A program made the translations under genes and the position numbers. A DNA stretch of 64,000 nt from JAAFHI01 sp039793685 (GTDB lineage: Bacteria; Acidobacteriota; Blastocatellia; Chloracidobacteriales; Chloracidobacteriaceae), in assembly GCA_039793685.1 (NCBI GenBank), contig JBDRAL010000049.1:124001-188000 (forward strand). The letters are read 5' to 3'. Within the stretch, counting starts at the first letter, position 1; each line of letters opens with the position of its first letter. The notes under the pieces were generated by a model. That model did no database searches, was not told the DNA's origin, and saw only the letters and a list, made by a program, of their open reading frames with translations. Of the stretch, positions 17,050-25,836 are shown piece after piece.

Positions 17050-18540
17050 CTACGCTTCGCCGCAGGCAAACGCGACGAGCGTTCTCACGCCGAAGCCGCT
17101 CGGGCCTTTCGGCAGATGCGGCTTGTTTTCGAGATTCCAGCCGACGCCCGCGATGTCGAGATGGACCCACGGCGTGTCGCCGACGAATTCGCGCAGGAAG
17201 TAGGCCGCCGTGATGCTGCCGCCGTAGCGTCCGCCGGTGTTTTTCAAATCGGCGATGTCGCTCTTGATGAGGTCGCGATATTCCGCGTCGAGCGGCATCT
17301 GCCAGACTTTTTCATCCGCGTTCTTCGCGGCGGCGATTACGGCGTCGGCATGCGGCTGGTTCGAGGTGAACAATCCGCAGTAAGTCGTACCGAGCGCGAC
17401 GCTGATCGCGCCGGTGAGCGTCGCGAGGTCCACGATGCGCGTTGCGCCGAGATCGCGGGCATAAGCGAGCGCGTCGCACAGGATGAGCCGTCCTTCCGCG
17501 TCGGTGTTGATGATTTCGATGGTCTTGCCGAGCATCGACTTCGCGATGTCGCCCGGCTTGGTCGCGCGTCCCGACGGCATGTTTTCGCAGGTCGGCACGA
17601 TGCCGATGACGTTGACGTTCGGCTTCAACAACGCGATGGCGCGCATCGCGCCGATGACCGCCGCGCCGCCCGCCATGTCGTACTTCATCTTTTCCATGCC
17701 TTCGGCGGGCTTGAGCGAAATGCCGCCCGTGTCGAAGGTAATGCCCTTCCCGACGAGCGCGAGCGTGTCGGTCGCGTCGGTCGGATTCGCCGCCGTGTAG
17801 CGCAGCACAATCAGCGCCGGTTCTTCCACCGAACCGCGCGCCACCGCGAGCAGCGCGCCCATTCCGAGGTCGCGCATGCGGTCTTCATTGATGATTTCGA
17901 CCGCGAGGCCCGTTTCATTGGCGACTTCCTGCGCGTGGTGCGCGAGCCGCGTCGGCGTGATGCTGTTGCCCGGCTCGTTCACGAGATGGCGCGTGACGTT
18001 GACGGATTGGCCGATGATCTCGCCGCGTTCAAGTCCTTTCCGGAAGGCGGCGGCTTCCGCTTCCGGCGCGATGACGGTCAGCGATTCAGCCGTGACCGGG
18101 TCGCGGTCTTCCGTCCGGTAGGAATCCACCGCGAACGCCGCAATGAGCGCGCCCTCGGCGGCGGACTGTCCGAGTTCGGTGGCGGAAACGGCTGTCGGAC
18201 GCGCGACAAACGCCATCGAGGTCACACCCTTGCGACCATAACCGCGCACCGCCGCGCCGATCAGCTTGCGCGCCGCGCCGGAGGTCACGTTTTCGGCCTT
18301 GCCCGCGCCCGCGAGCAGGACGCGCCGCGCGCCCAGCCCCGCCGGAACGCGCACGAGCACAAACTGTCCCGGTTTGCCCTTCATTTCGTCCGTTCCGATG
18401 ACCTGCCCGAGCACGCCGCCGGCGGCCTCGTCAATCAGCGCGAGGTCGTGGGTCGCGGCGGTTTCGTCTTCGAAAACGGGAAGAATGAGGACGTCGGCGG
18501 CCACGTGGTACGCCGGCTCTGTAACGACATGAAACTTCAT
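17050..18540 (-). CDS. pepA: Leucyl aminopeptidase (M17)
   Basis: Cytosolic two-metal aminopeptidase removing N-terminal residues from peptides; 496 residues from the ATG at 18540, with GGAG about 10 nt upstream. The metal and active-site motifs are intact: VGKGITFDTGGISLKP (about 255-270), MKYDMAGGAAVIGAM (about 276-290), and the M17 signature NTDAEGRL (about 347-354). An MmcQ-like gene overlaps its start by 4 bp (ATGA), so the two are probably co-transcribed. The stop abuts the duplicated dyad repeat. Confidence 0.95.
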   Translation of the reverse strand: MKFHVVTEPAYHVAADVLILPVFEDETAATHDLALIDEAAGGVLGQVIGTDEMKGKPGQFVLVRVPAGLGARRVLLAGAGKAENVTSGAARKLIGAAVRGYGRKGVTSMAFVARPTAVSATELGQSAAEGALIAAFAVDSYRTEDRDPVTAESLTVIAPEAEAAAFRKGLERGEIIGQSVNVTRHLVNEPGNSITPTRLAHHAQEVANETGLAVEIINEDRMRDLGMGALLAVARGSVEEPALIVLRYTAANPTDATDTLALVGKGITFDTGGISLKPAEGMEKMKYDMAGGAAVIGAMRAIALLKPNVNVIGIVPTCENMPSGRATKPGDIAKSMLGKTIEIINTDAEGRLILCDALAYARDLGATRIVDLATLTGAISVALGTTYCGLFTSNQPHADAVIAAAKNADEKVWQMPLDAEYRDLIKSDIADLKNTGGRYGGSITAAYFLREFVGDTPWVHLDIAGVGWNLENKPHLPKGPSGFGVRTLVAFACGEA

Positions 18541-18896
18541 GATGAATGTTGCTCCGAGGTAAGAAGTTCGGTTCTGACTTTTTTGGTGAGCTTCGAGAAT
18601 GAATGGTCGTACGACGCGCGAATCAGTTCCTTCAGCTCGTCCCACGGCAGCGCGCGCGGCGTCTCCAGGGAAATCCAGTGTATTCGCGCCATGTAGGGCG
18701 CTGGAATGACGTTCGGACGTTCAAGAAATTCGTCGAAACGTTCCGGGCCGACCCGCAACGACACGCGCCGCGATTCCAGCCCGAGGACGCAGAACATCTT
18801 CCCGCCGATCTTGAAAACCAGATCGTCGTCCCACTGGACCGTTTCAGTCGCGTGAGGCAGCGACAGGCAGTACTCGCGGACCTTCTCGATGTTCAA
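18537..18896 (-). CDS. MmcQ/YjbR-family protein
   Basis: 119 residues from a TTG start at 18896, with GGGAG 7 nt upstream. The frame is open to 19034, but that part lacks family similarity and the usual length is about 115-120. Features: NIEKVREYCLSLPHATE at the N-terminus, FKIGGKMFCVLGLE (about 31-44), and the terminal LPWDELKELIRASYDHSF box. The fold is a CyaY-like double-wing reported as DNA-binding; the role is unknown. Translationally coupled to pepA. Confidence 0.8.
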   Translation of the reverse strand: MNIEKVREYCLSLPHATETVQWDDDLVFKIGGKMFCVLGLESRRVSLRVGPERFDEFLERPNVIPAPYMARIHWISLETPRALPWDELKELIRASYDHSFSKLTKKVRTELLTSEQHSS

Positions 18897-19097
18897 ATAC
18901 GCGCTCCCGGATGTTCGAATTGGCGCGGTTCGGCCCCGACGGGTAAGAAAACGGAACGAAAAAATGTTCGGGGAATCACCAGGCCGGGCGGATTGTACCC
19001 AAAGCGCGGAAGCTTGGCATGCGTCCCGAAACAAGTCGCCGTGAATCCACGCGGGAACGCGGTTTTTCGGCGTTTCGGGACGCCTCCCGACGACGGT

Positions 19098-19418
19098 TCA
19101 ATACCGCCGTCCGAATTGCGCCATGACTTCGTTCGTCACGTCACGTCCGCCACCCAGATTGGTGGCCAGCGCCATCGGCGTGTAAATGAAGCCCCACGGG
19201 AACCCCCACCAGCCGAACAGAAGCGAAATCAGCGTGAAACCGAGTCCCTTCATGAATCGGCTTTCGTCGGCGCGGACAAAGTAGACGTCCGAGCCGCGTT
19301 TGAACGTCATGATGACAATGGAGAAGCAATATTCGTAGACCACGAACCGTCCGCCGCGTTGAATTTCCTGCATCAGCGTCTGATCGTTGAATTGTTCGAT
19401 ACCTTTTATCTGGGCCAT
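19098..19418 (-). CDS. Small membrane protein of unknown function
   Basis: 106 residues from the ATG at 19418, with GGAAGGA upstream. The N-terminal half is soluble (DQTLMQEIQRGGRFVVYEYC). A hydrophobic hairpin-like stretch at about 57-88 (GLGFTLISLLFGWWGFPWGF) has many aromatic residues, followed by a polar tail with TNLGGGRDVTNEVMAQ. It resembles widespread uncharacterised bacterial proteins. No neighbour suggests a job. The longer frames to 19544/19554 are unlikely. Confidence 0.6.
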   Translation of the reverse strand: MAQIKGIEQFNDQTLMQEIQRGGRFVVYEYCFSIVIMTFKRGSDVYFVRADESRFMKGLGFTLISLLFGWWGFPWGFIYTPMALATNLGGGRDVTNEVMAQFGRRY

Positions 19419-19584
19419 GGAAAAAGAATCCTTCCGAAATCGTGAGAGATGAATGATGTTTGCGCGGAGTCCAGCCGTGGACGAAAGGAACGCCCGAATG
19501 GTTCCCCAATCGGGCCGGGAACGCCTTGGTCCTTCCTGTCCCATCCAGGTTCAATCACCCGCGCTGAAGGGCGAATATAAAGTA

Positions 19585-19628
19585 TTTTAACGTTCTATAA
19601 CGTTATAGAACTTTATAGAACGTTAAAA
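19585..19628. promoter_or_regulatory. Nested perfect palindrome (possible operator)
   Basis: GTTCTATAACGTTATAGAAC (19592-19611) is a perfect 20-bp palindrome. The flanking 16-bp arms at 19585-19600 and 19613-19628 are also exact inverse copies. Three alternating copies of TATAGAACGTTA result, which is typical of an operator or a plasmid-like site. It lies in a 615-bp gap between divergent genes. Confidence 0.6.
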
Positions 19629-19689
19629 TTGGAGGCGTTCGGCACAACCGAGCGACTTCGGCACGATCCCGGTCAGCTTCTCCACCTTC

Positions 19690-19960
19690 GATTTCACCAA
19701 TTCGCGGTTTCATTCTCCCACTTCCGGGTTTCAGGGAGCATTTCCACGGCCTTTTTCCGCGTTTCCCGAACTTTTCCGGCCATTTCCCGAGCTTTTTTTG
19801 CCATTTCCGACGTTTTTTGAGCATTTCCCGAACTTTTCCGGCCATTTCCCGGTTTCAAAAGCACATTTCCACTGCTTTTTTCGTCATTTCCCGCGCTTTT
19901 TCCCGCATTTCCCGGTCTTTTTTTCGCATTTCCGGGCTTTTTTCGAGATTTCCAATGTTG
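19690..19960. repeat. 21-bp minisatellite (CATTTCCCG-xx-CTTTTTT type)
   Basis: About 12 imperfect units of 21 bp (for example CATTTCCCGAACTTTTCCGGC). Because the period is 3 x 7, each frame reads as a 7-residue periodic peptide: HFPxFFx on the plus strand and KSSGNAx/KAREMAx on the minus strand. No frame has a convincing ribosome site, so I treat it as non-coding or undecided. Confidence 0.8.
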
Positions 19961-20034
19961 TGGCACGGCAGTTGTTTTCCATCGGGCGTCCGGTTCGCCG
20001 GACTGACTTCAAATCCGAAAGGATGTACCAAACG

Positions 20035-20727
20035 ATGAATAACAACATCAAACGTCAAATCGAAATGTTCCTGCGCGTGCGGGAATTCGGGATCGCCAAT
20101 CCGACCGACTTTCCGGCGGAATCATTCGCCGGTCGGCTGTTCACCCAGTTGAACGACATCTACGCCGATGCCTCGATGGCGGCGGCCGGTCATGTCAGCA
20201 AGAACCCGCGGGCGGCCTCGTCCCGCAAGGAAAAGGCCCGCATTGCGCTGCGCGATGACATTGTCGCGATTGCCCGGACGGCCCAGACTATCGACCTCCG
20301 CCGCCCGGAACTTTCGCTTACGTTTCTCCCGCCCAAAAAACCGACCGATCAAAACCTGCTTGCCACGGCGAAGGCTTTCGCGCAGAACGCCGAGGCATTC
20401 CACGATGAGTTCATCGAGCGCGGTCTTCCTGAAAACTTCCTCGACGACCTCGAAAGTGACATCGCCGCGTTCGAACAGGCGATTTCGGGAAAGATTTCGA
20501 TGATTCAGTCGGCATCATCGGCACTGCGCGCACTTAAAAACGCAACCGCCCGGGGGATGGAAACGGTATGGAAGCTGGACCCGGTTGTTCAAAACGTCTA
20601 TCGCGGGAAACCGGACAAACTCGAAGCCTGGAGAAAGGCAAAAACCGTTGAACGGGTGGCGCGGGCGTCTTCGCGAACGTCCGAACCGGGGGAAGAACCG
20701 GAAGTGAACACACCCCAGGCCGCGTGA
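20035..20727 (+). CDS. Hypothetical helical protein
   Basis: 230 residues if started at the ATG at 20035; an ATG at 20023 is also possible, with GAAAGG directly before it. The frame runs further back through the minisatellite, but that part is low-complexity HFPxFF sequence. The body is helical and Ala-rich (about 25-200), with DFPAESFAGRLFTQLNDIYAD at the N-terminus and a charged C-terminus with a Glu/Ser-rich tail. No domain recognised. Helical spacing such as LRALKNATARGMETVWKLDP suggests a bundle. It is preceded by the palindrome and minisatellite, which may regulate it. Confidence 0.55.
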   Translation: MNNNIKRQIEMFLRVREFGIANPTDFPAESFAGRLFTQLNDIYADASMAAAGHVSKNPRAASSRKEKARIALRDDIVAIARTAQTIDLRRPELSLTFLPPKKPTDQNLLATAKAFAQNAEAFHDEFIERGLPENFLDDLESDIAAFEQAISGKISMIQSASSALRALKNATARGMETVWKLDPVVQNVYRGKPDKLEAWRKAKTVERVARASSRTSEPGEEPEVNTPQAA

Positions 20728-20790
20728 CGGGCACCGTTTCAGCCGACCGTCCCGTCCGAAAAGGCGAATGTTGGTTTTGCGCGGTCGGAG

Positions 20791-20902
20791 AAGAAGATAA
20801 CCCACGGCCGGACCGAAGGGAGGCTGTGGGAAAACGATGGCGCGTGGAAACACATTTTTCCCATACCCTCGTCCGAGCGCTCCGGGTATGGGCTATCTTC
20901 TT
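20791..20902. repeat. Three-stem palindromic element, copy A
   Basis: Outer arms AAGAAGATA/TATCTTCTT. Stem 1 is at 20801-20830 (CCCAC...GTGGG) with loop GACCGAAGGGA. Stem 2 is CCCATACCC/GGGTATGGG (20860-20892) with loop TCGTCCGAGCGCTCC. Copy B lies at 53800-53915. It fills most of the gap 20728-21026. Confidence 0.85.
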
Positions 20903-21026
20903 GGGTCACTCCCATTTGAAAACCGCTTCCGGCCGAATCCGGTGAACTTTGCGTCAATTGAAAACGCCCCGGCCATTCCCGAGGCGTTCTTCAAAAAAAA
21001 TATTTCCAGCGAAACGATTGTCCGGA

Positions 21027-22496
21027 TTACCGGTCTTCGCCCAGCGGCAGCAGGAAGGTTTCGGAGAGATACCCCTGAGGGTTCATGACCTGCACCGTCA
21101 CGGCGGACTTTTTCATCACCGACGCAGGCAGGCGAAACAGAACGCGCTGGTTGACCTGATTGTGCAGCGAACGCTTGACCGCGCCCGCCACTTCCTGCCC
21201 GTCCACGATGAGCGTCGGGTAGTTGCCGAAGCCCTGCCCCCGCACGAACAGCGCGAAGGTCTGCTTGTCGCTCGTCCGGTGAACGCGCGCGATACCCGTC
21301 ACCTGCACGCCGACGGCCCGGATGCGCTGCGGCGCGGTCAGGGTGTTCCCCGCCGCGTCGGCGAGCCAGAAGGTGTAGTTTCCGGGGGCGTCGGGGGTGA
21401 ACGTGAATCGTCCGACAGTGTCGGTTTTGGCGCGGAACGCGACGGCGCGTGGTTCGGTTTCGTTTTCACCGACGATGAACGCCTGGGCGGCCTGTCCGAG
21501 CGTATCGCCGAAAACCGTCACGGTTTCCGGGCCGCCGTCCGCCGTCACGACGTTCGAGGCAAGAGAACGAATGCGAATCATCGGATCGGCATCACCCGTG
21601 ACGTACACCCGACGCGCAAAGGCGCGTGACTTTGCCCCATCGCCCACGCAGCCGACGAGCAGGGCGCTGCCCGCGCCGAGCGCGGTGAGTTTGACGGTGC
21701 TGTTGGCGTAGTTCATTCCGACCGGCGCGCCATAGGCGCTGATGACCGCGTAATCGAACGACGGCACGCGCGCGGCGAGCGATTTGGTCATTCCCGTCCA
21801 GAGTGCCGCCTCGCCGGGGCGCAGCGTGAAGTCGCCGGTCGGTTCATCGACGGTGACGGTCGGGGCGGCATCCTCGCCGACATTGACGGTAAAGGATTTC
21901 CACACGAAGCCGCCCTGCCGGTTCGCGGCGAGCGCGACGATGACGACCGTTCCCTCATAAGCTCCGGTGAGCTTCCACGAAACGGCGTCCGGCGTGTCGG
22001 TCGGGACGGCCTCGGCGAACGCCGCGAAGGTCGCCCGGTCGCGGTCGGCGAGAATTCGTTTGGACGAAAAGAAGGTCGCATCGCGCACCGGCTGCGGTTC
22101 AAGGAGAACCGCTCCGGCCACGAACGGTCCGTCGGCCCCTTTGAAACGGAACGTCACCGTCCGCGTTTCGCCGACTTTCAGCGGCGTCGAAAGGTTTTCG
22201 GCGGTGACGCCCAGCACGCCGCCCGGATGGTCGGTCACCGGCAAAAACTCGCGCAGGTCGGTGAATGATCGCAAGGTTGGCGTGGTTTGTACGGCGTAGG
22301 GCAGGTCAAACGGCCCGCGCGCGGCGACCGGATCACCCGTCATCTCCGAAAGCTCGATTCCCGGCAAAGCGGATGCAAACGGCGCGGAATACGCCAACGG
22401 AGCAGCGGTCGCCAGCAGAAGACCGGCGGCCCCGCAAACAATCCACTGCTTGACGACCGGGCGGGATACGCGAAATGACAAGGGAACTCGCATCAT
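21027..22496 (-). CDS. Secreted protein with C-terminal IPT/TIG-like domain
   Basis: About 489 residues from the ATG at 22496 (22493 is an alternative); the frame to 22739 covers the divergent phosphodiesterase start and is unlikely. A signal peptide spans about 1-45 (WIVCGAAGLLLATAAPLAYS). The body is built from several Ig-like beta modules (VGETRTVTFRFKGADG, RPGEAALWTGM, TVFGDTLGQAAQAF). The last about 75 residues (FALFVRGQGFGNYPTLIVDG and VTVQVMNPQGYLSETF) look like an IPT/TIG domain. Probably cell-surface or periplasmic binding; ligand unknown. Confidence 0.65.
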   Translation of the reverse strand: MMRVPLSFRVSRPVVKQWIVCGAAGLLLATAAPLAYSAPFASALPGIELSEMTGDPVAARGPFDLPYAVQTTPTLRSFTDLREFLPVTDHPGGVLGVTAENLSTPLKVGETRTVTFRFKGADGPFVAGAVLLEPQPVRDATFFSSKRILADRDRATFAAFAEAVPTDTPDAVSWKLTGAYEGTVVIVALAANRQGGFVWKSFTVNVGEDAAPTVTVDEPTGDFTLRPGEAALWTGMTKSLAARVPSFDYAVISAYGAPVGMNYANSTVKLTALGAGSALLVGCVGDGAKSRAFARRVYVTGDADPMIRIRSLASNVVTADGGPETVTVFGDTLGQAAQAFIVGENETEPRAVAFRAKTDTVGRFTFTPDAPGNYTFWLADAAGNTLTAPQRIRAVGVQVTGIARVHRTSDKQTFALFVRGQGFGNYPTLIVDGQEVAGAVKRSLHNQVNQRVLFRLPASVMKKSAVTVQVMNPQGYLSETFLLPLGEDR

Positions 22497-22649
22497 TGAA
22501 ACGTTTCCGGGATGAGGATGAATCCGAGGGCAAGGTGTTCGGTGTCCGATTTTGTAACACACGGCAGGGTACGGAACGAAACGCTTTCGCAAACGGCCCG
22601 AAATTGGGTACATTCCGGTAAATTCAACCGAAGTTCTGGAAAAATACTT

Positions 22650-23465
22650 ATGTCTCTGCTCCCTATCGAAGTCCTGCACATTACCGACTGCCATCTTTTC
22701 GCGGATACCGACAAAACGCTGCTCGGCCTGAACACGCATGAATCCTTCAGCGCCGTGCTGACGGCGGCGGCGCGTCCCCGGACCGGCCCCGAGTTCATTC
22801 TCGCCACCGGTGATCTCTCGCAGGACGGTTCCCCGGAATCATACAAACATCTGGCGGCAGCCTTTCGGCGGTTCGGCGAGCAGTACAGTTCGGACATCCC
22901 CGTCTACTGGCTGCCGGGCAACCACGACCTTCCCGCCGTGATGAACGAGATGCTGACCGAGCCGCCGATGCGGACCGTCAAGTCATTTCTTCATGGAAAC
23001 TGGCAGATTGTCCTGCTCGACTCATCCATTCCAGAGGAAGTCGGCGGAAAACTTTCCGATGCCGAACTCAAACGACTCGATGAATGCCTGGCGCGGCATC
23101 CCGAGCATTTCGCCCTCGTCTGCCTGCACCACAATCCGGTCGCGGTCGGCGCAAAGTGGATGGAGGACATCGGCCTCGAAAACAGCGACGACCTGTTCGC
23201 CGTACTCGACCGGCATCCGCAGGCACGGGCCGTCCTGTGGGGACACGTCCATCAGGAAATCGAGACGGTCCGCAATGGCATCCGGCTGATGGCCTCGCCT
23301 TCGACCTGCATCCAGTTTCAACCCGAAACGGTGGATTTCGGCCTCGACGACAAGGCCCCCGGCTTCCGCCGTATCCGCCTTTTCCATGACGGCCAGCTCG
23401 AAACGAAGGTCTATCGCACGACCGACTTCCGGTGGGAAATCGACCGCTCGGCGACGGGGTACTGA
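22650..23465 (+). CDS. Calcineurin-like phosphodiesterase (CpdA/Icc type)
   Basis: 271 residues from the ATG at 22650, with GGAAAA upstream. The two-metal phosphoesterase motifs are in order: DCHLF (DxH, about 13-17), ATGDLSQDG (GDxxxD, about 49-57), PGNHD (about 86-90), CLHHNPV (about 151-157), and GHVHQE (GHxH, about 190-195). This is the class III cyclic-nucleotide phosphodiesterase subgroup whose E. coli member hydrolyses cAMP; the substrate here is an inference. Divergent from the IPT/TIG protein gene, with a 153-bp shared upstream region. Confidence 0.85.
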   Translation: MSLLPIEVLHITDCHLFADTDKTLLGLNTHESFSAVLTAAARPRTGPEFILATGDLSQDGSPESYKHLAAAFRRFGEQYSSDIPVYWLPGNHDLPAVMNEMLTEPPMRTVKSFLHGNWQIVLLDSSIPEEVGGKLSDAELKRLDECLARHPEHFALVCLHHNPVAVGAKWMEDIGLENSDDLFAVLDRHPQARAVLWGHVHQEIETVRNGIRLMASPSTCIQFQPETVDFGLDDKAPGFRRIRLFHDGQLETKVYRTTDFRWEIDRSATGY

Positions 23466-23499
23466 AAGGATGAAGGATGAGGGATGAGGGATGAATTTT
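23466..23499. repeat. Heptamer GGATGAA/GGGATGA block
   Basis: Four to five units follow directly after a stop codon. Exact inverse partner at 23585-23616, immediately before the ybeY start. Confidence 0.9.
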
Positions 23500-23584
23500 C
23501 GCCGGGAATCGCGTTTCGCATTTCCTCGAACTGGTAAATTTCATCCCATTCCTGCTTCAATTGCGGATTCGGGGATTGTTTTTC

Positions 23585-23616
23585 ATCCCTCATCCTTCAT
23601 CCCTCATCCTTTCTTC
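23585..23616. repeat. Inverted heptamer block before ybeY
   Basis: CATCCCT/CATCCTT units end 2 bp before the ybeY ATG and occupy the position where a ribosome site would be expected. Confidence 0.9.
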
Positions 23617-23618
23617 GA

Positions 23619-24125
23619 ATGATTTCTTTCGTCAATCGTCAGCGCAAGGAGCGGCTCGACCGCAAGCACATCGAGCGCGTCGCGGAGGCGGCGCTCGCAG
23701 CGGTCCTCGGGCGCGCCCTCGCCGACCGGCTTGAAGTGGGCATCACCTTCATTTCCGATGAGCCGATGCGGCGGTTGAACTTTCAGTATCGCGGCATCGA
23801 CACCCCGACCGACGTACTGTCGTTTCCCTACTTCGAACTTCCCTCTCCATACACGACGAAACTCGCCGACCATGAGGCTGACCTGCACCACGCGCTCGAC
23901 GAGGAGGAGTTTGAATCGGTCCTCGGCGAAATCGTCATCGCCACGCCGACCGCCCGCCGCTACGCACAGAAGCTCTCCTTGACTTTCCCCGATGAAATTC
24001 AAACACTCGTCATCCACGGAATCCTTCATCTTTGCGGATACGACCACGAAACCGACAACGGGGAGATGACCCGCCTCGAACGTCGGCTTCGGAAACGACT
24101 GATCGAACCCCGCGCCGAATGGTAG
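23619..24125 (+). CDS. ybeY: Endoribonuclease YbeY (rRNA maturation)
   Basis: Zinc-dependent endoribonuclease involved in 16S rRNA 3'-end maturation and ribosome quality control; 168 residues, typical length. The zinc motif H-G-x-L-H-L-x-G-Y-D-H is complete (HGILHLCGYDH, about 133-143), and the family segments TDVLSFPY (about 62-69) and LGEIVIATP (about 101-109) are present. The start lies 2 bp after a heptamer block with no Shine-Dalgarno. The CBS membrane-protein gene follows 19 bp downstream, the usual YbeY-CorC-type neighbourhood. Confidence 0.95.
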   Translation: MISFVNRQRKERLDRKHIERVAEAALAAVLGRALADRLEVGITFISDEPMRRLNFQYRGIDTPTDVLSFPYFELPSPYTTKLADHEADLHHALDEEEFESVLGEIVIATPTARRYAQKLSLTFPDEIQTLVIHGILHLCGYDHETDNGEMTRLERRLRKRLIEPRAEW

Positions 24126-24144
24126 TCCGGCGCACCCATGACTT

Positions 24145-25482
24145 ATGGAATTCGAGATAGGGCTTGGCGTCCTCGTGGCGGTCGGCCTGTTTTTTCTGGC
24201 GCTCGTCGAAAGCGCGCACGGCGCGATGAGCGAAGTCGCCATCCGCTCGCTGGCGGAGCGGCAGGCTTCGCGGCGCGGCGCTTTTCTCCGCTACCTGCTT
24301 CAACACCGGCTCAAGTTCTGGCTCAGTCTGTCGCTCGGGCTTCAGGGCGCGACAATCATGCTGACCGCGCTGGCCGTTCTCATCGCCCTTCATTTTCAAA
24401 GCCGGCTGGTTCTGCTCGTGGCGCTCTCGGCCACGTTTCTGGTGGTCGTTCCCTTCCGCCAGATTCTCCCCCGGCTGATGGTGCAGAACGCCCCTGAAAA
24501 GTACCTTCTGGCCCTCCTCCCGGCGTTTCAGGTCTACTTCAATATCACCCGCGTGCTGGTTGGCCCGATGTATCGGGCGATCCTCGCCTTCCGCAAGGAC
24601 TCCGAACGCAGCGTCACGCCGGAATCCGTGACCGTGACCGACGGCGAGACAATTCAGGCGCTCATCGAGGTCGGCGAGGAGGCGGGCGTTCTGGAGGAAG
24701 ACGAGGGCGAACTCATCCAGTCGGTCATCGAGTTCAGCGACACGTTCGTCAAGGAAATCATGACCCAGCGGACCGACATCGTGTCGGTCGAAGCAGGGAT
24801 GACAATCCGTGAAGCCTGCGAAGTGATGATGCGCGAACGCCATTCGCGCCTGCCCGTGTTCCAGACCGCGTCGGACGACGTCGTGGGCGTCGTCTACATC
24901 CGCGACCTGCTCGCCCGCCTGCTCGAAGGCCATGCGGACGAGTCCGTGCGCGAAGTTGCGCGAACGGCCTATTTCGTGCCCGAAAACAAGTCCATCGCCG
25001 ATCTGCTGGAAGACATGCGGAAGTCGAAGGTGCAGATTGCGATGGTGATCGACGAGTACGGCGACGTCGCGGGCGTCGTCACCATCGAGGACATCCTTGA
25101 AGAAATCGTCGGGGAAATCGAGGACGAGGACGTTTCCGACCCCGGCCCCGACGAAATCGAGATCGTCCCGGAAGACGAACACAATTACCTCGTCCGCGGC
25201 AGCACCGAAATCCGCAAGGTCGAAACGCTCGTCAACCTCGAACTCGAAAGCGACGACTTCCAGACCGTCAACGGCTTCATCACCGGCAAACTCGAACGCC
25301 TGCCCGATGTCGGCGAAACCTTCACCATCAACGGCCTCGCCATCGAAGTCCTCGAATCCGACGGGCGCGCCCTGCGCCGGGTGCGGCTACGGGTTTCCGA
25401 TCCGGCGGACTCGGAGCAGTCTGGAGTCAAGAGTCTGGAGTCTGGAGTCAAAGACAGAGAATCAGGCAAATCCGGAAATTGA
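24145..25482 (+). CDS. CNNM/CorC-type membrane protein with CBS domains (hemolysin C family)
   Basis: 445 residues: an N-terminal CNNM transmembrane domain with about four helices (5-135), a CBS pair (about 195-320, with IMTQRTDIVSVEAGMTIREA and VIDEYGDVAGVVTIEDILEE), and a C-terminal CorC/HlyC transporter-associated domain (about 340-420, NYLVRGSTEIRKVETLV). Such proteins are linked to Mg2+/Co2+ export or homeostasis. The last about 20 residues (SGVKSLESGVKDRESGKSG) are read from GTCTGGA heptamer repeats and are not part of the family fold. Co-directional with ybeY. Confidence 0.9.
   Translation: MEFEIGLGVLVAVGLFFLALVESAHGAMSEVAIRSLAERQASRRGAFLRYLLQHRLKFWLSLSLGLQGATIMLTALAVLIALHFQSRLVLLVALSATFLVVVPFRQILPRLMVQNAPEKYLLALLPAFQVYFNITRVLVGPMYRAILAFRKDSERSVTPESVTVTDGETIQALIEVGEEAGVLEEDEGELIQSVIEFSDTFVKEIMTQRTDIVSVEAGMTIREACEVMMRERHSRLPVFQTASDDVVGVVYIRDLLARLLEGHADESVREVARTAYFVPENKSIADLLEDMRKSKVQIAMVIDEYGDVAGVVTIEDILEEIVGEIEDEDVSDPGPDEIEIVPEDEHNYLVRGSTEIRKVETLVNLELESDDFQTVNGFITGKLERLPDVGETFTINGLAIEVLESDGRALRRVRLRVSDPADSEQSGVKSLESGVKDRESGKSGN
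25417..25456. repeat. Heptamer GTCTGGA block within the CBS-protein 3' end
   Basis: Units such as GAGTCTGGAGTC are translated as SGVKSLESGV. Inverse units GACTCCAGACTCC at 25640-25671. Confidence 0.85.
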
Positions 25483-25543
25483 GAGTCGGGAGTCGGGAGT
25501 CGGGAGTCGGGAGTCGGGAGTCGGGAGTCGGGAGTCGGGAGTA
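25481..25543. repeat. Tandem heptamer GGGAGTC, about 8-9 copies
   Basis: Overlaps the last base pair of the TGA stop and continues into the 354-bp gap 25483-25836. Seven copies are perfect. The rest of the gap holds inverse units at 25640-25671 and no clear gene. Confidence 0.95.
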
Positions 25544-25639
25544 AAGCGTCCGTCTTTCGCTTTCTTCATCAAGTCCTTTTTCCTGTGTTCTTCAAGATTT
25601 GTTTTTTTACTTCATCGTTCATCCTTCATCGTTTGTTTG

Positions 25640-25671
25640 ACTCCCGACGCTCGACTCCAGACTCCAGACTT
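25640..25671. repeat. Inverted heptamer block (GACTCCAG type)
   Basis: Inverse partner of the units at 25417-25456 and 25481-25543; could fold with them in a transcript. Confidence 0.8.
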
Positions 25672-25836
25672 TTCAGCGGCTTCCGCGCCGTTGGTTGACA
25701 ACTCTTCCGGCGAGTCGCTACCTTCCCCGCACGCAAAAGACAATTTTCCTGTATGCTTCTCGCGCCGCGCGTCCGCGCCAGTCCGCGCGCCGGGCGGTTT
25801 CCTATCCATACTTCATACCCCGAGGAATCATCCTTT

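Noticed and set aside
17116..18696. 526-codon open frame on the plus strand over pepA
   Set aside because: Antisense shadow of a high-GC gene; pepA has all M17 motifs and a ribosome site.
19690..19960. Possible CRISPR array
   Set aside because: Units are contiguous 21-mers with no unique spacers and no cas genes nearby; it is a minisatellite.
19694..19966. Minus-strand gene for a GNA-repeat protein
   Set aside because: GTG start without ribosome site and pure repeat content; not supportable as a gene.
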